DNA from: Prunus persica
Taxonomy: Eukaryota; Streptophyta; Magnoliopsida; Rosales; Rosaceae
DNA: 64,000 nt
Reading direction: 5' to 3'
Assembly: GCF_000346465.2 (NCBI RefSeq)
Contig: NC_034010.1
Location: 21,561,757-21,625,756 of the forward strand
The notes beneath the pieces are model-generated. The model saw only the letters and a list, made by a program, of their open reading frames with translations, was not told the origin of the DNA and did no database searches. Each line of letters starts with the position of its first letter. Positions within the stretch are counted from its first letter, which is position 1. This document shows, piece by piece, positions 50,212-62,539 of the stretch. Position numbers and translations under genes: made by a program.

Positions 50212-51392
50212 TGTCACGGGTCGCATTTAGACAAGTGCTACCGTGACTCCGTTGGGACATCTATGCGCTTATAAAGTAGTCTAAGTGTGGACGGGCGATA
50301 GCTTAAGAGCTAGAATGGTTGGTGTAGGCCAAGTTGCTCTTGTGAAGGGTATTTTGGGTATTTCCGAAGGTTACGGGAGGAACCTGAGGGAACCAAGAAT
50401 ACCGAAATGTTCGTGATGTCGAGACGCAGGAAACGCAACTGACGGTTCGCCATTCGGAGTTCGTATGAAAGAGTTATGCCCAATTATGACTCCTCGTGCA
50501 TAGGTGATGTTCCCTCCTGGCAAAAGGCTAAATGCATAAAATGCTATATAGGGGGTGACATGGTGTCATGCTCTCCACCACCCCTGGTGCTTACACCCTT
50601 GTGGCACTAAGCGAGCATCCTTATGACATTGGAGATAGTCATAAGGGCGGGCATAAGATTGTTGAAGGATAATCTGTGCCTCCGAGAGAAAGGAATTCTC
50701 GAGGACAGTACGAACACGTAGGGCCGTTCGTATTGCGCATCGTTGGAAAGAGTGAGGTCAACGTAGGGCACTCGCTATGCCATCGGCTAGCGAGGCATAT
50801 GACAATACTCGATGGACTTGGCTTGGGTTCGGCCTCGTCTAATATTGAAGGACGATATTCGGATGCCGGTACGCATGGGCTGCGACCCCATGCAATGCAT
50901 AGATGGTTATGTGGGACATTCGGAATACATATGTCGCCAAGGCTTGGGCGACATGCAAGTATAACAGCTTGCGTGTATAGCTTGAGGAGGTGGGCTATCG
51001 TGGACGCTAAAGGAATGACCAACAGAAGTGTGGGTAAACCGATGGTGTGTTGGATCGCTATGTCTTGACATGGACATGAGCGAGACATGAGGAAAGCATG
51101 CGACGTGGTCGATGCAGTTGACGTGTCTTATGCAACGCTTGATGTATGGGCGTCAAGGGTTCGTTGCCGGATGCGGGGTGATTGTATTGTCACACGGTAG
51201 TGTGACTCGTTGTCTAGTGGAAGACGACACTTGAAGGTAAACCTCTCGCGGAGTTGTGAGAGTCATGTGAATCATGAAGTGGGAGAAGGCTGACCAGGAT
51301 TCGAAGGGACCCTGGGCCGCACGGGTGTGCTTTGAATGGCGAAATGTGTGTTTCGCTTCCGCCGCGCCGTGCCGCTCGCTCATCCCGTGACA
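50212..51392 (+). mobile_element. Solo LTR (1181 bp), probably Ty3/Gypsy type
   Basis: The block starts TGTCACGGG and ends CCCGTGACA, the TG...CA inverted ends of an LTR, and is much more GC-rich than its surroundings. It is flanked by ACAT on both sides (50208-50211 and 51393-51396). It contains a TATA-like GCTATATAGGGGG near 50550, as an LTR promoter would. No second LTR, primer-binding site or polyprotein is present, so it appears to be left by LTR-LTR recombination. The orientation follows the TATA motif and is tentative. Frames of 130-149 codons inside it have no recognised domain. Confidence 0.72.
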
Positions 51393-53570
51393 ACATGCAA
51401 ACTCATATATGCTATGACAATAAGCATACATTACATCAACAAGAAAGAATGCGTGTTAAAAGAGTCCAGTTTGGGCTAAGACATTGACTATGGGTAAAAG
51501 TGGGAAGTGTTGAGATTGGAAAATTCGTATGCAATTTAAATGGGACACTGTCACCGTGTAGTAAATGGTGCAGCAAGTCATGTGGCATCAAATGATGGTT
51601 GATGTTGAAGACAATTTACTTTCCACCTAATTAACTGTTTTTTTCTGGTTCACAGACGTATTGAAATTGCTTGAGGCCCTACCCTAAAATATACCTTTCC
51701 AATGTGAACCCTTGAATTTAAGAGGAAAATTCCTTTAAGAGATGAAGATGTCAATATGTAGAGACTAGCTAGGTGGCTCTACCAATTGAAAATTTGTTCT
51801 ATTCCCATACATGCAAACACATATATATTGATAGGTCATATTCGGTGTTTAGGACTGGGTTAGATAACTTAGTAGAATTAGCGATCTTGAAGGGAATTAG
51901 AAAGGACAAGCTTTATTCATGAAAACAGAGACTGTAAAGTGTAAAAGTATCTTATACGGAAAGCAAAATAGGAAAGTTCTTTGAATTAACATGATGAGAA
52001 TGTTAGTAGCTTTCTCTTCAATATTCTATTTTGGACATTCTCCCTTTTTTTCATGACATATGTCACTTCCCATACACTTAAAATAATGACATTAATACAT
52101 CAAACCAACCACTTTTTGTTTTCCAAGTTTATCTTTATTAAATGTATTGTCCTTCAATTTATCCAATTTTTTTTACAACTCTCTTGCCATATGTAAAAAA
52201 ATTTTAAAACAAAAATTTCTGTTTTTTTTTTAATAAAGAAAATGTCTATTTTTTTAGAGGAAAAACGTTTTTTTTTTCTTTTTTTTGGTTATAAAAAAAA
52301 CACAATAATGACCTTAAAACATCCACAAAAGATATATCCTTTTTTTATACAGACAAAAAGACGTCCTTCTAAGGAAGTCTGTTTTAAAAGGAAGTTCATT
52401 GATTGCATTTTCAAACCATTAATTCGGTAAGTCTAATTATTGATTTTTTTTTCTTTATAAACCATTAATTAGGTAAGTCTTATTTGTTGGAGTCTTTCAA
52501 AAAAGAAAAAAAAAAAAACCTAATGTTTTTTCTTATTTAATTTTTTAACAAGGTGAAAAGAAAGTTGTAACAAATTTGGATAATAAATTTAAGGAAACAT
52601 TAAAATCAATACAAAAAATAAAAGTAAATTTGGAAACAAATGTTATCTTATTTGATACATTAATTACATTGTTTTTAATGTAAGGAAAGTGACACTTGTC
52701 ATGATGAAAATGGAGAAGGTCCAAAAAAGGTTGGAGAGAAGATTGGTAGCATTCCACATACTTTCTTCCCCTCCTTGAATGGGAGTCTTGTGGGATTTAC
52801 ATGAGGTGGTAGAAATGGCTATATTTTCATCAATAACACTACGTCACATTGACTGATTACATTGTTAAGAACCTTCATCATTGCTGAGCTGGATTAGTGA
52901 TGAGCTGGCATAGTCAGTTTATTAATTGATTAGTTAAGAAATTAGTTTCCAACCGAATTGCTAAATGAGAGCTTACAGCTATATTAGGCAATTATTGTAT
53001 CAAGAATGAGTTGTTGAGAATATTGTACTGTTTCGATAATTCAATAAATAATATTTGTTACTCTGTGTAATTCTAGGGTTAAGGTTGAAAGGGGTTTAAC
53101 ACACATAATCATATGTGACAGCTGTTAAAAGTCTTATATAGTTTTGCTAGTAACTTTCTCTTCAATGGGGGCCCTGTGTTTGATTAGGTAGTTGGTATGG
53201 CAAAGCTAACTAATACAATTAGAAAGATCAACCACATTAATTGAGACACAACCCATACTCCTACTGAAGGCGATAGTGGGGAATTCTCTACAATGGGAGA
53301 AAGTCCGACAAAGCAATGCCGCATGGAGGTAGAAGAGGCAACAAAAGCATCGGCTTTCTTTGTGCTAGCAGCTGCGGTAAAACAGAGGATGCAAGCATTA
53401 TCTGAATGATCAGGCTTAAAGTTGTAGGTGGCTAGTACAATCTACTTGCTACTAAAGTTATTTGCAAATTGACACATTATCTATCACATGATGTGGTATA
53501 GTCCTCTAGTCTTTCTCCAATGAGTTTTAACACCCACACACACGTTCCCCCAACCAAAAGAGAGCCATTC
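51393..53570. other. AT-rich intergenic DNA with local duplications
   Basis: No gene recognised. Stretches at 51451-51520 and 51555-51615 recur at 54328-54400 and 54525-54600 (GCGTGTTAAAAGAGTC, GTGGGAAGTGTTGAGATTG, GCATCAAATGATG). A segment around 52830-53110 has LTR-like features (TTCAATAAATAATATTTGTT) but no boundaries could be set. Confidence 0.4.
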
Positions 53571-53574
53571 ATTG

Positions 53575-53670
53575 GTATATAAGTCTTCTTCTAGTCTTCA
53601 TTTATTGATTGGTAAAAGTCTTCCTCTAGTCTTCATTGATTGATTGGTAGAAGCCTTCCTCAAGTCTAAT
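53575..53670. repeat. Short tandem repeat of AGTCTTC-rich units
   Basis: Two to three imperfect copies of a unit of about 40 bp (GTCTTCCTCTAGTCTTCATTGATTGATTGG type). Confidence 0.75.
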
Positions 53671-53761
53671 AAACACCCACTTTTGTCCCACTCCTCAGAA
53701 TAAAGGAGGAGGACATGTATTTTACTTTTTTCATTTATGAGCACATGTATATCCTTTTCTG

Positions 53762-54222
53762 ATAAGTCTACCTTTAGAATTTTCTTCGTTATTTAATATG
53801 AAAATTACATAAAGAAAGAGCATAAATTACATACATTATTTCATTGACTAATTTGTCTTCCTCTAGAATTTTTTGAGTCATTTAATATGAAAAATTACAT
53901 AAAGAAAGAGTGGAAATTTCATATATTATTTCATTGACTAATTTGTCTTTCTCTAGAATTTTCTTCGTTGTTTAATATGAATATTACATAAAGAAAGAAC
54001 GGAAATTTCATACATTATTTCATTGACTAATCTGTCTTCCTCTAGAATTTTCTTCGTTGTTTAATATGAAAATTACATAAAGAAAGAACGGAAATTTCAT
54101 ACATTATTTCATTGACTAATCTGTCTTCCTCTAGAATTTTCTTCATCATTTAATATGAAATTTACATAAAGAAAGAATGGAAATTCCATACATTATTTCA
54201 TTGACTAATCTGTCTTCCTTTT
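53762..54222. repeat. Minisatellite: five tandem units of about 89 bp
   Basis: Units are marked by successive TCTAGAATTTT (TTTAGAATTTT in the first) at about 53773, 53862, 53952, 54041 and 54130. Each continues TTTAATATGAA, ATTACATAAAGAAAGA and ATTATTTCATTGACTAAT. Adjacent units are highly similar, the middle ones most so, which suggests recent expansion by unequal exchange. Confidence 0.93.
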
Positions 54223-54720
54223 TGTTTGTTTCCCCAATACACGATAGGAATTCATACACATCAATAAGTTCAAACATAATAAAAAATTGACAGACCAATT
54301 AAGGAAAGGCAGTGTGCATTTAAAGAACGCGTGTTAAAAGAGTCTAGTCTAAGCGATGATTATGGGTGAAAGTGGGAAGTGTTGAGATTGTCTTGACTGC
54401 GGGCCCTTCCCTTTCCGACTGGACTGACTCGGGGAAGGGTCAATCTCCTCCGGAGCATGCTGCACGCAACCACTCATTCGTCCTGACAAAATAGTAGTAA
54501 AATCTTATGCAGTTTTAGTGGGATCCCACGTAGCAACCACAGCAAGTCATGCGGCATCAAATGATGATTGAAATTGAAGACAATTTGGTCTGTTTTTCGC
54601 TGCCGTCAAAATAGGAATAGGAAGGGGAAAAAACCATTGCCTTTTGCACATTGAGCCAATTCATTCATGGGCAGCATGTGATCCATTTGAAGACAGAGCA
54701 TGCAAGAGATGAAATACGGG

Positions 54721-54770
<50 letters not shown>

Positions 54771-55712
54771 CCAAGCAAACCACGAGAGAAGAAAAAACAA
54801 AAACAAAAAACTCTTGTGGTTATGCTGGTTTAACTCAAGAGTATATACTGTTATTTTTTGAATTGAATCCAAGGGAAGGGTTCGTCTGTAGAAAAAAACC
54901 ACCACTAATCCACAAAAGGGTTTGAATAAGCAACTTCCGTCTACGCTAACTAAAATCATGAAGATGATCGAGACAAAGAAGCTCACATTTGAAGTGATCT
55001 TTTTGACTGAACAATCTGTGAATTTCCGGTGTCCCTTTGTTAAAGGAGAGGCACTCAGTTCTCTTATTTGAGATAGGGATATTTCTCAGCTTGTGATTGA
55101 GTCTGACTTTGTCTATTTGTTCTCCTTATGCCAAGGGTGATTCTATGGACACCCAATCATTGTCTAAAGACTTCTATGCAATTGGGCTACAATGGAAAGA
55201 AGTATGGCAGCATTTCTGATCAAAGAAAAAAATTATATTGCAGCAGATGGCTTACCTTGGTCTGGGTTTGCACCTAGGCCTGCATGTGCTGGCCACCCCC
55301 AACCGTTTTTAGTTGATGTGCTAGCAGATGAATAGCCTGGCATTATGAAAATAGTACTGCATCCTCAGCAGAGACACTTCTCAAACAACCCATCTTTCTG
55401 GGATTACTGTCACAAATTTCATTCTTAATCTCAAGTGTAAAATTACATGCCATACTTATCAGAAATCGGAATATTACATCATCTTCGCTGATCCCTTTTG
55501 AAGAATCATAGTGTACAACTCATTCAAATGAAAACATTACACCCATTTCCATTTATCAAATAATCAATGTATCCCTTTTATACTAATATCATGGAGCATG
55601 GTTCAAGAATCTCTGCTAGCCCTACCATTCAAGCAACATTGAGATAGCAAGAATCAGAGAGCATTTTATATCCCTACTTAATGTACTTCAACCAGACCAT
55701 AGAACAGTAGGA
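54223..55712. other. Intergenic DNA with GA tract and LINE-like fragment
   Basis: A (GA)n tract lies at 54727-54767. A GC-richer piece at about 54393-54540 interrupts a duplicated segment and includes a frame reading KSYAVLVGS, similar to plant LINE ORF1. The part close to 55713 probably includes the 3' UTR of the next gene. Confidence 0.45.
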
Positions 55713-57725
55713 TTATGTTACTGTTACTTTGCTCCCATTAGCTCGAAATGACTCCTTTGTTATCCCACAGTAGACTGGTTCACTGCCTAAAAAGGTGATG
55801 AAATTCCAGCCAAAAGCTGAACCTCCAACAACATATGTCCCTTGAATTTGACCATCTTCAGCCTTCTCGCTGGATATACCTGACGGAAATTTATTTTCTG
55901 ATGGTTTTCCAGAAGCTCTAGTATCTTGGGACTTTTCACTTGATAAAGGCTGGCCTTCCGGCACATTCTTACATCTTGCTGTGGAAACTGCTTCTGCTGT
56001 CATCTGTTTGTATAGTTCCATCAGAAGCTTCACTTCTGCAATTTGCAACATACAGGGTTGAAAATACATCTCATAATCAATCCATAAAAAGTTACTTTCT
56101 ACTTGCCCATCATATGACAAGTAATAAGCAATGTCTCTCATGCAATTGGCTCCGTCATTGAAAACCTTGGATCCTAAATTGTTCCCAATGGGATTAAAAA
56201 ACAAAAACTACAAAAATGGAGCACAAGCATACATGAAGCTCAAGAAATTCAAAACTCAGGATAAAACCATGGGTGAATTTAAGAGACGAGCAAGACAGAT
56301 GTCTCCTCACAAAGGAGGCCAAAGTCCATCTGAATATTACGCTAACGATATCCTAGAATTTGGTGGCCAACAAGGAAAATAAGGCAAACTACGTTTCAAG
56401 GATGAAACTCTACATTTTCATCAACACGAAGAATTAATAAATCAAGTTAGGGCGCGAATGGAAGTTGGACACAATAAATCAGGTCAGCTTTCTCATACAA
56501 ATCAAAGGATACCTATGTGTCACTGTGTTAAAATGACAAATAAAATAAAATCTTCATGTGCTTACGTTCTTGGATGTCATTGGCCGCCTTGCATAATCGA
56601 AAGTCAGGGGTCCGGAGAACCTTCAAGATAACAAAAGACAAAAAGTTAGCCCTCCTTACTTCACATAATGTAGCAAACAAAAGAAGCAGTTCAAAACATT
56701 AGGATGTAGAGCTATTAATTGAGAGTGATTACATCCACAACTTTGATAGACCAACAATTTAAGAACCAAGCTAACACCCAATGGCCTATCCCCAGCAGTC
56801 TCTACAGAACCTAATGTACTTTACAGCAGCCATGATCTCCTAATTCTACCCATGGCATATAGACTACATAACATGCATGACGCATTATACTTCATCTGAG
56901 CCTAAAACAATCAAGCACAAACAGAAATGGTAGCAAATAGACCCTACTTTTGAGAGTTTCACTTAACGCAAACTAACAACACCTCAATTCACTTGAACCT
57001 TAAATTTCTTGTCTTCATCCTTCACTTTATATTAAATGTCCTGTGCAACCAAAAAATTAAAAGAGAGACAGACCCTCTAAAATAAAAACAAAATCAAAAG
57101 CAGCAATCATTGGTACATGTTTACCAAGTAAAGTCATTTCCATCAAAATCACTATTTAGACCAACTTTCCTATGAAAGCTGCTAAGGGCACCCCAAAAAA
57201 CAAAAGTACAAGGGCGCAGAATGACAAAGATTATACATTTGATTTCACCCACACAAAAAAATTATTAAAGATTATCCATTTTTAAATTTTTAAAAGAAAA
57301 AGGAAAGAGACGGAACAATAAAAAGAAATAAATCATTAGAAATGCTCAAGAAAGCAAATTGTGAACCCAAACAAGCCCGAATAATGTACCTCAAATCAAA
57401 ATGTAACCAAGTTAAAAGACAAATTCAATAAAAAGAAAACCCAGATCACATAAATTCTCCAAATTTACAACAAATTCAGACCAAGATACAAACTTTGACA
57501 AATGGGTCTGAAATGTACCTCAAGAAAATGAGGGCGAATCTCCTTGAGGACGGCGCGAACCTTGAAGTAGCTGGAGTTGGAGATATGGGCATCATTGTCA
57601 AGGGGTCTCTTCTTGGTCTTGGGAGGAAGAGAAGGGGGGGGAGGCTGTGGAGCAAGAGCTTCTTCAGAGTTTGGGGGGTTCGCGATTTGCGTGACTGTGG
57701 GCTGGGCTGGGTTGGGATCTTCCAT
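55713..57725 (-). CDS. Conserved plant protein of unknown function (194 aa, three exons)
   Basis: Exons on the minus strand: 57725-57519, 56620-56566 and 56035-55713, total 585 nt, with GT-AG introns and phases 0 and 1. The N-terminal 45 residues are proline-rich and disordered (MEDPNPAQPTVTQ, PQPPPPSLPPKTKKRP, which could include a nuclear signal). A helical core follows, running from YFKVRAVLKEIRPHFLE across the exon junction to VLRTPDFRLCKAANDIQEQ and VKLLMELYKQMTAE. After a Ser/Lys-rich linker comes a conserved-looking C-terminal motif (GTYVVGGSAFGWNFITFLGS). No membrane segment. I do not recognise a named family, and no function is assigned. Exon 3 reads open upstream of its acceptor, but that extension is intronic. 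Confidence 0.82.
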
Positions 57726-58114
57726 TGATGAAGAGCTGAGAGGAACTATTGGCTTTCTGTGACCAAATAAAGGAAAAAAGAGAGGAACTTTTGGCTTCTA
57801 GATTTGCAGGAAGAGAAATATTTGCGGTGCGTTTGGCTGTCAGTGTAAGCTTAACTTGTTAAACATAAGAGACCCAGATGGTCAAGAAGTAATAACTGCA
57901 GCAGAGCAGTCTCTTGGGACTATGTGTAATAAACTGCAAACCAAAGGGTAGTTTCTGATATTATATAAAACCCATTTTCTTCCGAGGCCGCCTTCTACTT
58001 TCTTTTCTCCCTTCCAAAATTGAAAAACCTCTGTCTCTAAAACCAAATATCAAAGTCTGTAACTTTAAACCCTTTTTTCTTTCAGAGAATCCAAGTGAAA
58101 GCAAAACTACCACG

Positions 58115-59607
58115 ATGAACTCACAAACTGATAAGCTGGTGAGGAGGACAACTATGGTGGCCACCGCTACTGCTGCCTATTTCCTCTTGACTGCTGATTA
58201 TGGCTCTGAGCCCAATGCTCTCGACCCTGTATGTTCTTTTTCCTTCCCGTGATTTCTTTTTCCCAAAATTACTATTGAATCTTGTTGAGAAATGGTAGGG
58301 GGAAAACGAAAAACTAGTCTTGGTGTTACAATTTTCTCTTTCTTTGTTTTGCAGCTAATTAAATTATGAGATGTATGATATGCCCTTTTAGTTCACAATG
58401 TTTGCGGTCTTTCGATTTTGGGGGTTGATCTGTAGTTGCTAGTTGTGGACTAAACTTGGGTTTTATAATTGGGCTAGTTGGGCATCTTGTTTTTGCTTTG
58501 CATCGATTTTGCTTTTGTTGCTGTTTAATATGCTGCTTGTTTAGTCACTACCCTATAGCAAAAACGTTTTATTTATATGGCAATATGCTTAACATGGTTA
58601 GGTCCTATGAAAGCTAGACCAAAGATTGGGTTTCATATGTGTCTTGGTATTTGATTATCTACATCTGGTTGTTCATGACCAGAAATAACCAAAGAAACTT
58701 TTCTATCATCTAGATTTGACAGTTCATGATGAAGAGGTAGAAAAATATGATGTGGGAGTGCTCTTAGGCTGGCCTTGTTTTCGGAACATTGAGTAGGGTA
58801 CTAAAGAAGGACTTGTTCATGAAATTAGAACTTAGAACTATACGATGTTCAAATGGAATAGTGAAAAATTTGCGGTGTTACATATAGGTGCAGTCATTAA
58901 AAGAGGCACCTCTTAGTGAGAATATTAGAGAAGGGCCAACTTCTCTAGGATATCATTAGAGACTAAGAGAGAACAAACGACAGCAAGAATGTGTTATTTT
59001 GACAAAGACGGTTTGACCATAAGCATCCCGGGACAATGGCTTTCAGGGCTGCAAAAAATTGTTTTGTATTGATATTTATACAAGTTATATATCATCTGTC
59101 ACACATAATGGAAGTTTGTTGCTTCTGTAAGGATAGCATATCGGCCTTTGAAAGTGTAGTGTGATGAGACTCCACTTACAAAAGATTACGGCTGAGATTA
59201 GTGATGAGGTATTAGGTAGTTAAAGACTAGATTGTTTAATGTAAAGCATGTTTTTTCTTTCCACATAAGGCAGGATGCCTTTTGTAATTTAATTGAATCA
59301 ATGGTTGTGAAAAGCTGAGATTCTTTCCTTTGTTCATGTTCTTTTTTACTGTCTTAGAAAACTTTCAATTTGTTAGTAGGTTCCCAATTGGCGATTGTCA
59401 TAGGTTCTTTTGGTAAATATCGGTTTTGTTAATACTTGGTGTACGGTAACTGTTTCAAATACTAATTGCACGAAGTTGTGATGGCAGGTTAAGAGGGCGA
59501 TACAGTCTGCTGAAAGTTCTGTGAAAGACTTCATCTTTGGAGCAAAGAGGCAACCTGAAAAAGAAATTGAAAAGCTGGCCCCTAACAGTGCCAAGGAACA
59601 TCCTTAG
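58115..59607 (+). CDS. Small single-pass protein of unknown function (77 aa, two exons)
   Basis: Exons 58115-58228 and 59488-59607 join in phase 0, with GT-AG borders and a 1.26-kb intron. The N-terminus MNSQTDKLVRRTTMVATATA has basic residues followed by a moderately hydrophobic stretch (MVATATAAYFLLTA, about 14-27), suggesting a membrane anchor or an organelle targeting signal. The rest is a soluble helix (VKRAIQSAESSVKDFIFGAK) ending in EKLAPNSAKEHP. It does not resemble a family I can name. The coding exons are short but the splice sites and frame are clean, and the 5' region (57960-58110) is pyrimidine-rich as a leader would be. It lies head-to-head with the 194-aa gene, the starts about 390 bp apart. 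Confidence 0.72.
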
Positions 59608-60238
59608 TTTAGTAGGCAGTTAACAATGTATAGAAAGATAATCGTTTTGAGAATGATTCTACTGTTCTTGTAAGTTGTATCCGGTGATATATTTGGACCC
59701 TGTGTTCCTTTTGGCAGAAGATATTTCATGTTTTGTCGCATGTATGATCTTCTTGCAGCTGAGATAAAACCTAACTCAGTATGGATATGATTCTTGGGTC
59801 ACCTGAAGCTCAAATGCCCCTCATCTTGACAATATGCACAGTGCTTTAAAATTTAAGAAGCTGACAAAAAGAAAACAAGAACTGAGATAAAAAAAGGATT
59901 AATAAATATGATTTTTATGTAAGTGATAGGTAATGCTGTGGCAATGTGTTGGATGGTGTTGAGGTTGTTCATGGTGGGGTATTCAAATGAACGGTTCAGA
60001 TGAGCCTGTCACCGATATTGGGTCCCACTAGCATCCTCACTTTTGTTAGTATCAGATTTTTTGTCCAACTAAAATTTGAACATGTGTAAAAACCTCCTTC
60101 ACATATAACCGTTGTTTAACTAACTCATCTGCTTTCTCCCTCTCAGCTCAGCTAACACTTTTCACACACACACTCTCTGAAACCCTAACATGCCCTTTTC
60201 TTCTTCCCTCTCCCTCCTCCAAACTCTAACTCCTACAA
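59608..60238. other. Intergenic DNA between the 77-aa gene and the VCCN gene
   Basis: 3' UTR and promoter DNA. An ATG at 60190 lies 49 bases upstream of the VCCN start and out of frame (about 50 codons); it could act as a short uORF. Nothing else recognised. Confidence 0.4.
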
Positions 60239-62539
60239 ATGCTGATACAACCCGTAAACCCCATCAAACCCACCACCAACATCTCTCTCTCATCCAAATA
60301 CTCTACCCCAAACACTTTTCCAACCCTTCCCTCCAAACCTAAAACCCTCAAGTTCAAAGTCCTCTGCTGCTCACCCTCCCCAACCCCAAACCCACCATCA
60401 TCTTCATCTTCATCTTCCTCTCCAATACAAGCCGTAATCTCAATACTCCAGATCATACCCGACTGGGCAGACAGCATAAAAGAGCGTGGCTTCAGACAGA
60501 ACAGAACCCTTTACGACCATGAGAAATGGGTTCATCACAGAAGCTCTTACCGCCATCTCCGGCACTTTCTTACGAGCCTTTCGTCAAGGGTAATCTTGTC
60601 TTTGATACCACCAGTCATTGCTTTTACTTTAGTGGCAGTGGTGATTGCGAGCTACAATTCAGCGGTTTCATTGAATTGGCTTCCGGGGTTTTTTCCGGTG
60701 TTGAGGTCCTCAACTTTGCCGTACCAGCTGACAGCACCGGCATTGGCGCTGTTGTTGGTGTTCAGGACAGAGGCTTCTTATTCAAGGTTTGAGGAAGGGA
60801 GGAAGGCTTGGACTAAGGTGATTGCAGGGGCTAATGATTTCGCAAGGCAGATCATTTCCGCGGTTGAAAATTCAGGTGATGCACAGCTGAAGAAGGCACT
60901 TTTGCAGTATATTGTGGCCTTTCCTGTTGCACTGAAGGTTTGTGAATTTCAGTTTTTCGATGTTAATTGTTCAAATTTTAGCATGCCTTCTTATATTTGC
61001 AAGTTCATCAGATTTGCTGATTGAAAACAAATTTTTAAGGATAGTTTCGGAGGACTCGAATTTAATGAAATCAATGTAACATCCAGAAAGTTTTCATTGT
61101 GTTCTAATATAATATTGAGAGTGTTGGTGGTTCCAATTAGACAAGTTAGTTCACTGGTAGGGCATTTTAGCAATGGTTTATAATTTTGGAATCCTTTGCA
61201 TTCTTTGAAGGCCCAATGTAAATGTGTAATTGGTAGAGGGATGCTCAGATAATTTTTTAACATGAGCTAGAACCTACCTTTAGTTTCATTGATTTTTCTG
61301 TGCTGAAGAAAACCTGATTCTGTGCCTTTTTCATTTCTGGAACTATTATTTGATCACATTGATATTGGTAGCACAATCAATTGATAGATGTTAACTTTTA
61401 AATGCAGTGTCATGTCGTTTATGGCTCAGATATCAGACAGGACCTCCAAAATTTGCTTGAATTAGATGATCTGTTAGTTGTTTTGAATTCAAAACATCGA
61501 CCCAGCTGCATTATTGAGTTCATCTCCCAGAGCCTTCGATTGCTAAATTTGGAGGACTCAAGGAGAATTATGTTGGTAATCCCTTCCTAGATTAATATCA
61601 CAGTTTCAAATTACTATTTTCGTTATATGAGCTTTATGGATGAAGAAACTCAATCAGTATCTTACATGACTTAATCATTATACAGCAATCAAAAATCTCT
61701 TGTTTCCATGAAGGGATTGGCGTATGTGAACAACTAATTGGTACTCCCATCCCCCTCTCATATACGCGCTTGACTTCAAGGTTTCTAGTCCTCTGGCATC
61801 TCACTCTCCCTATCATACTTTGGGATGACTGCCACTGGATTGTGGTTCCTGCTACTTTTATTAGTGCTGCTTCTCTGTTCTGCATTGAAGAAGTATGTTC
61901 CTTTCTCTGCCTGCTTTCTAACATATATGTTTTTTCCTTGTTTCAATGCTGTGTTTGTCAACAATTTTTTTTAATACGACTGAGGTAATCAGGCACAGGC
62001 AAAGTAAATGGCCTGTTGTCATTCTTGGTATAAGCTGAATGAGAGAAATGGTGTGTGCCATCACCTTTTAATTGTCATTCTCAAACCATTCATATATTCA
62101 TGTATGTTTCATTCTAGAACGCCTACTTTTACTACTCTAAAACATATATAGACTGTCAAAAATTGTTCGAAGCAGATTGTGGGAATTCTGAAAGTGAAAC
62201 TTAGTCCCATACTCATCATTCTCCTAAATGAACTGGATTACTGAAAGCCGGTGGCAGAAGATTTCAGAGAACCTTATCTGCTACTCTGTTATATGAGTTA
62301 CCTCTCCTTGATCTCTTATTGGTAGATGACGCATGCTCTAATAGGGTAATTGATATCTGCAGGTGGGTGTTCTTATTGAGGAGCCATTTCCAATGCTTCC
62401 CCTTGATGACCTTTGTAATTCAGTTCAAACCAACGTAAGTGAGGCTCTTGCTAGAGAAAAACTAATTCAAGCGCGGCTTGCTGCAAAAGGAAAGATCCAG
62501 CCTGAGCAGCAGTTTCAAAATGGTCAGCCTAAGTCTTAG
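60239..62539 (+). CDS. VCCN1: Chloroplast bestrophin-like chloride channel, VCCN1 type (416 aa, four exons)
   Basis: Exons 60239-60937, 61408-61575, 61686-61892 and 62363-62539, all phase 0. VCCN1 is a thylakoid voltage-dependent anion channel that lets chloride into the lumen and tunes the proton motive force when light changes. The first 60 residues are Ser/Thr/Pro-rich with few acids, like a chloroplast transit peptide. Then IPDWADSIKERG, YDHEKWVHHRSS, a first membrane helix about 118-138 (VILSLIPPVIAFTLVAVVIA), the bestrophin core LPYQLTAPALALLLVFRTEA followed by SYSRFEEGRKAW, and later GIGVCEQLIGTPIPLSYTRL. The second membrane part is LVLWHLTLPIILWDDCHWIV, with FCIEEVGVLIEEPFPMLPLD near the end, matching the UPF0187/VCCN family. 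The start is the first in-frame ATG. Length is close to the family norm. Distinction from VCCN2 was not possible. Confidence 0.93.

Noticed and set aside
50639..51088. Frames of 130-149 codons on both strands
   Set aside because: They lie inside the solo LTR, overlap on opposite strands, and are long only because the DNA is GC-rich.
53762..54222. CRISPR-like array
   Set aside because: Units are contiguous repeats without unique spacers, in a plant genome.
54606..54986. 126-codon minus-strand frame with an LSLSLS run
   Set aside because: Artefact of the GA tract at 54727-54767.
55940..56382. Plus-strand frames opposite the 194-aa gene
   Set aside because: They overlap its third exon and intron and have no recognisable domain.
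60190..60345. Earlier ATG as the VCCN start
   Set aside because: It is out of frame with the conserved channel; kept only as a possible uORF.
60526..60792. 88-codon frame inside VCCN exon 1
   Set aside because: Out-of-frame shadow of a clearly conserved channel sequence.
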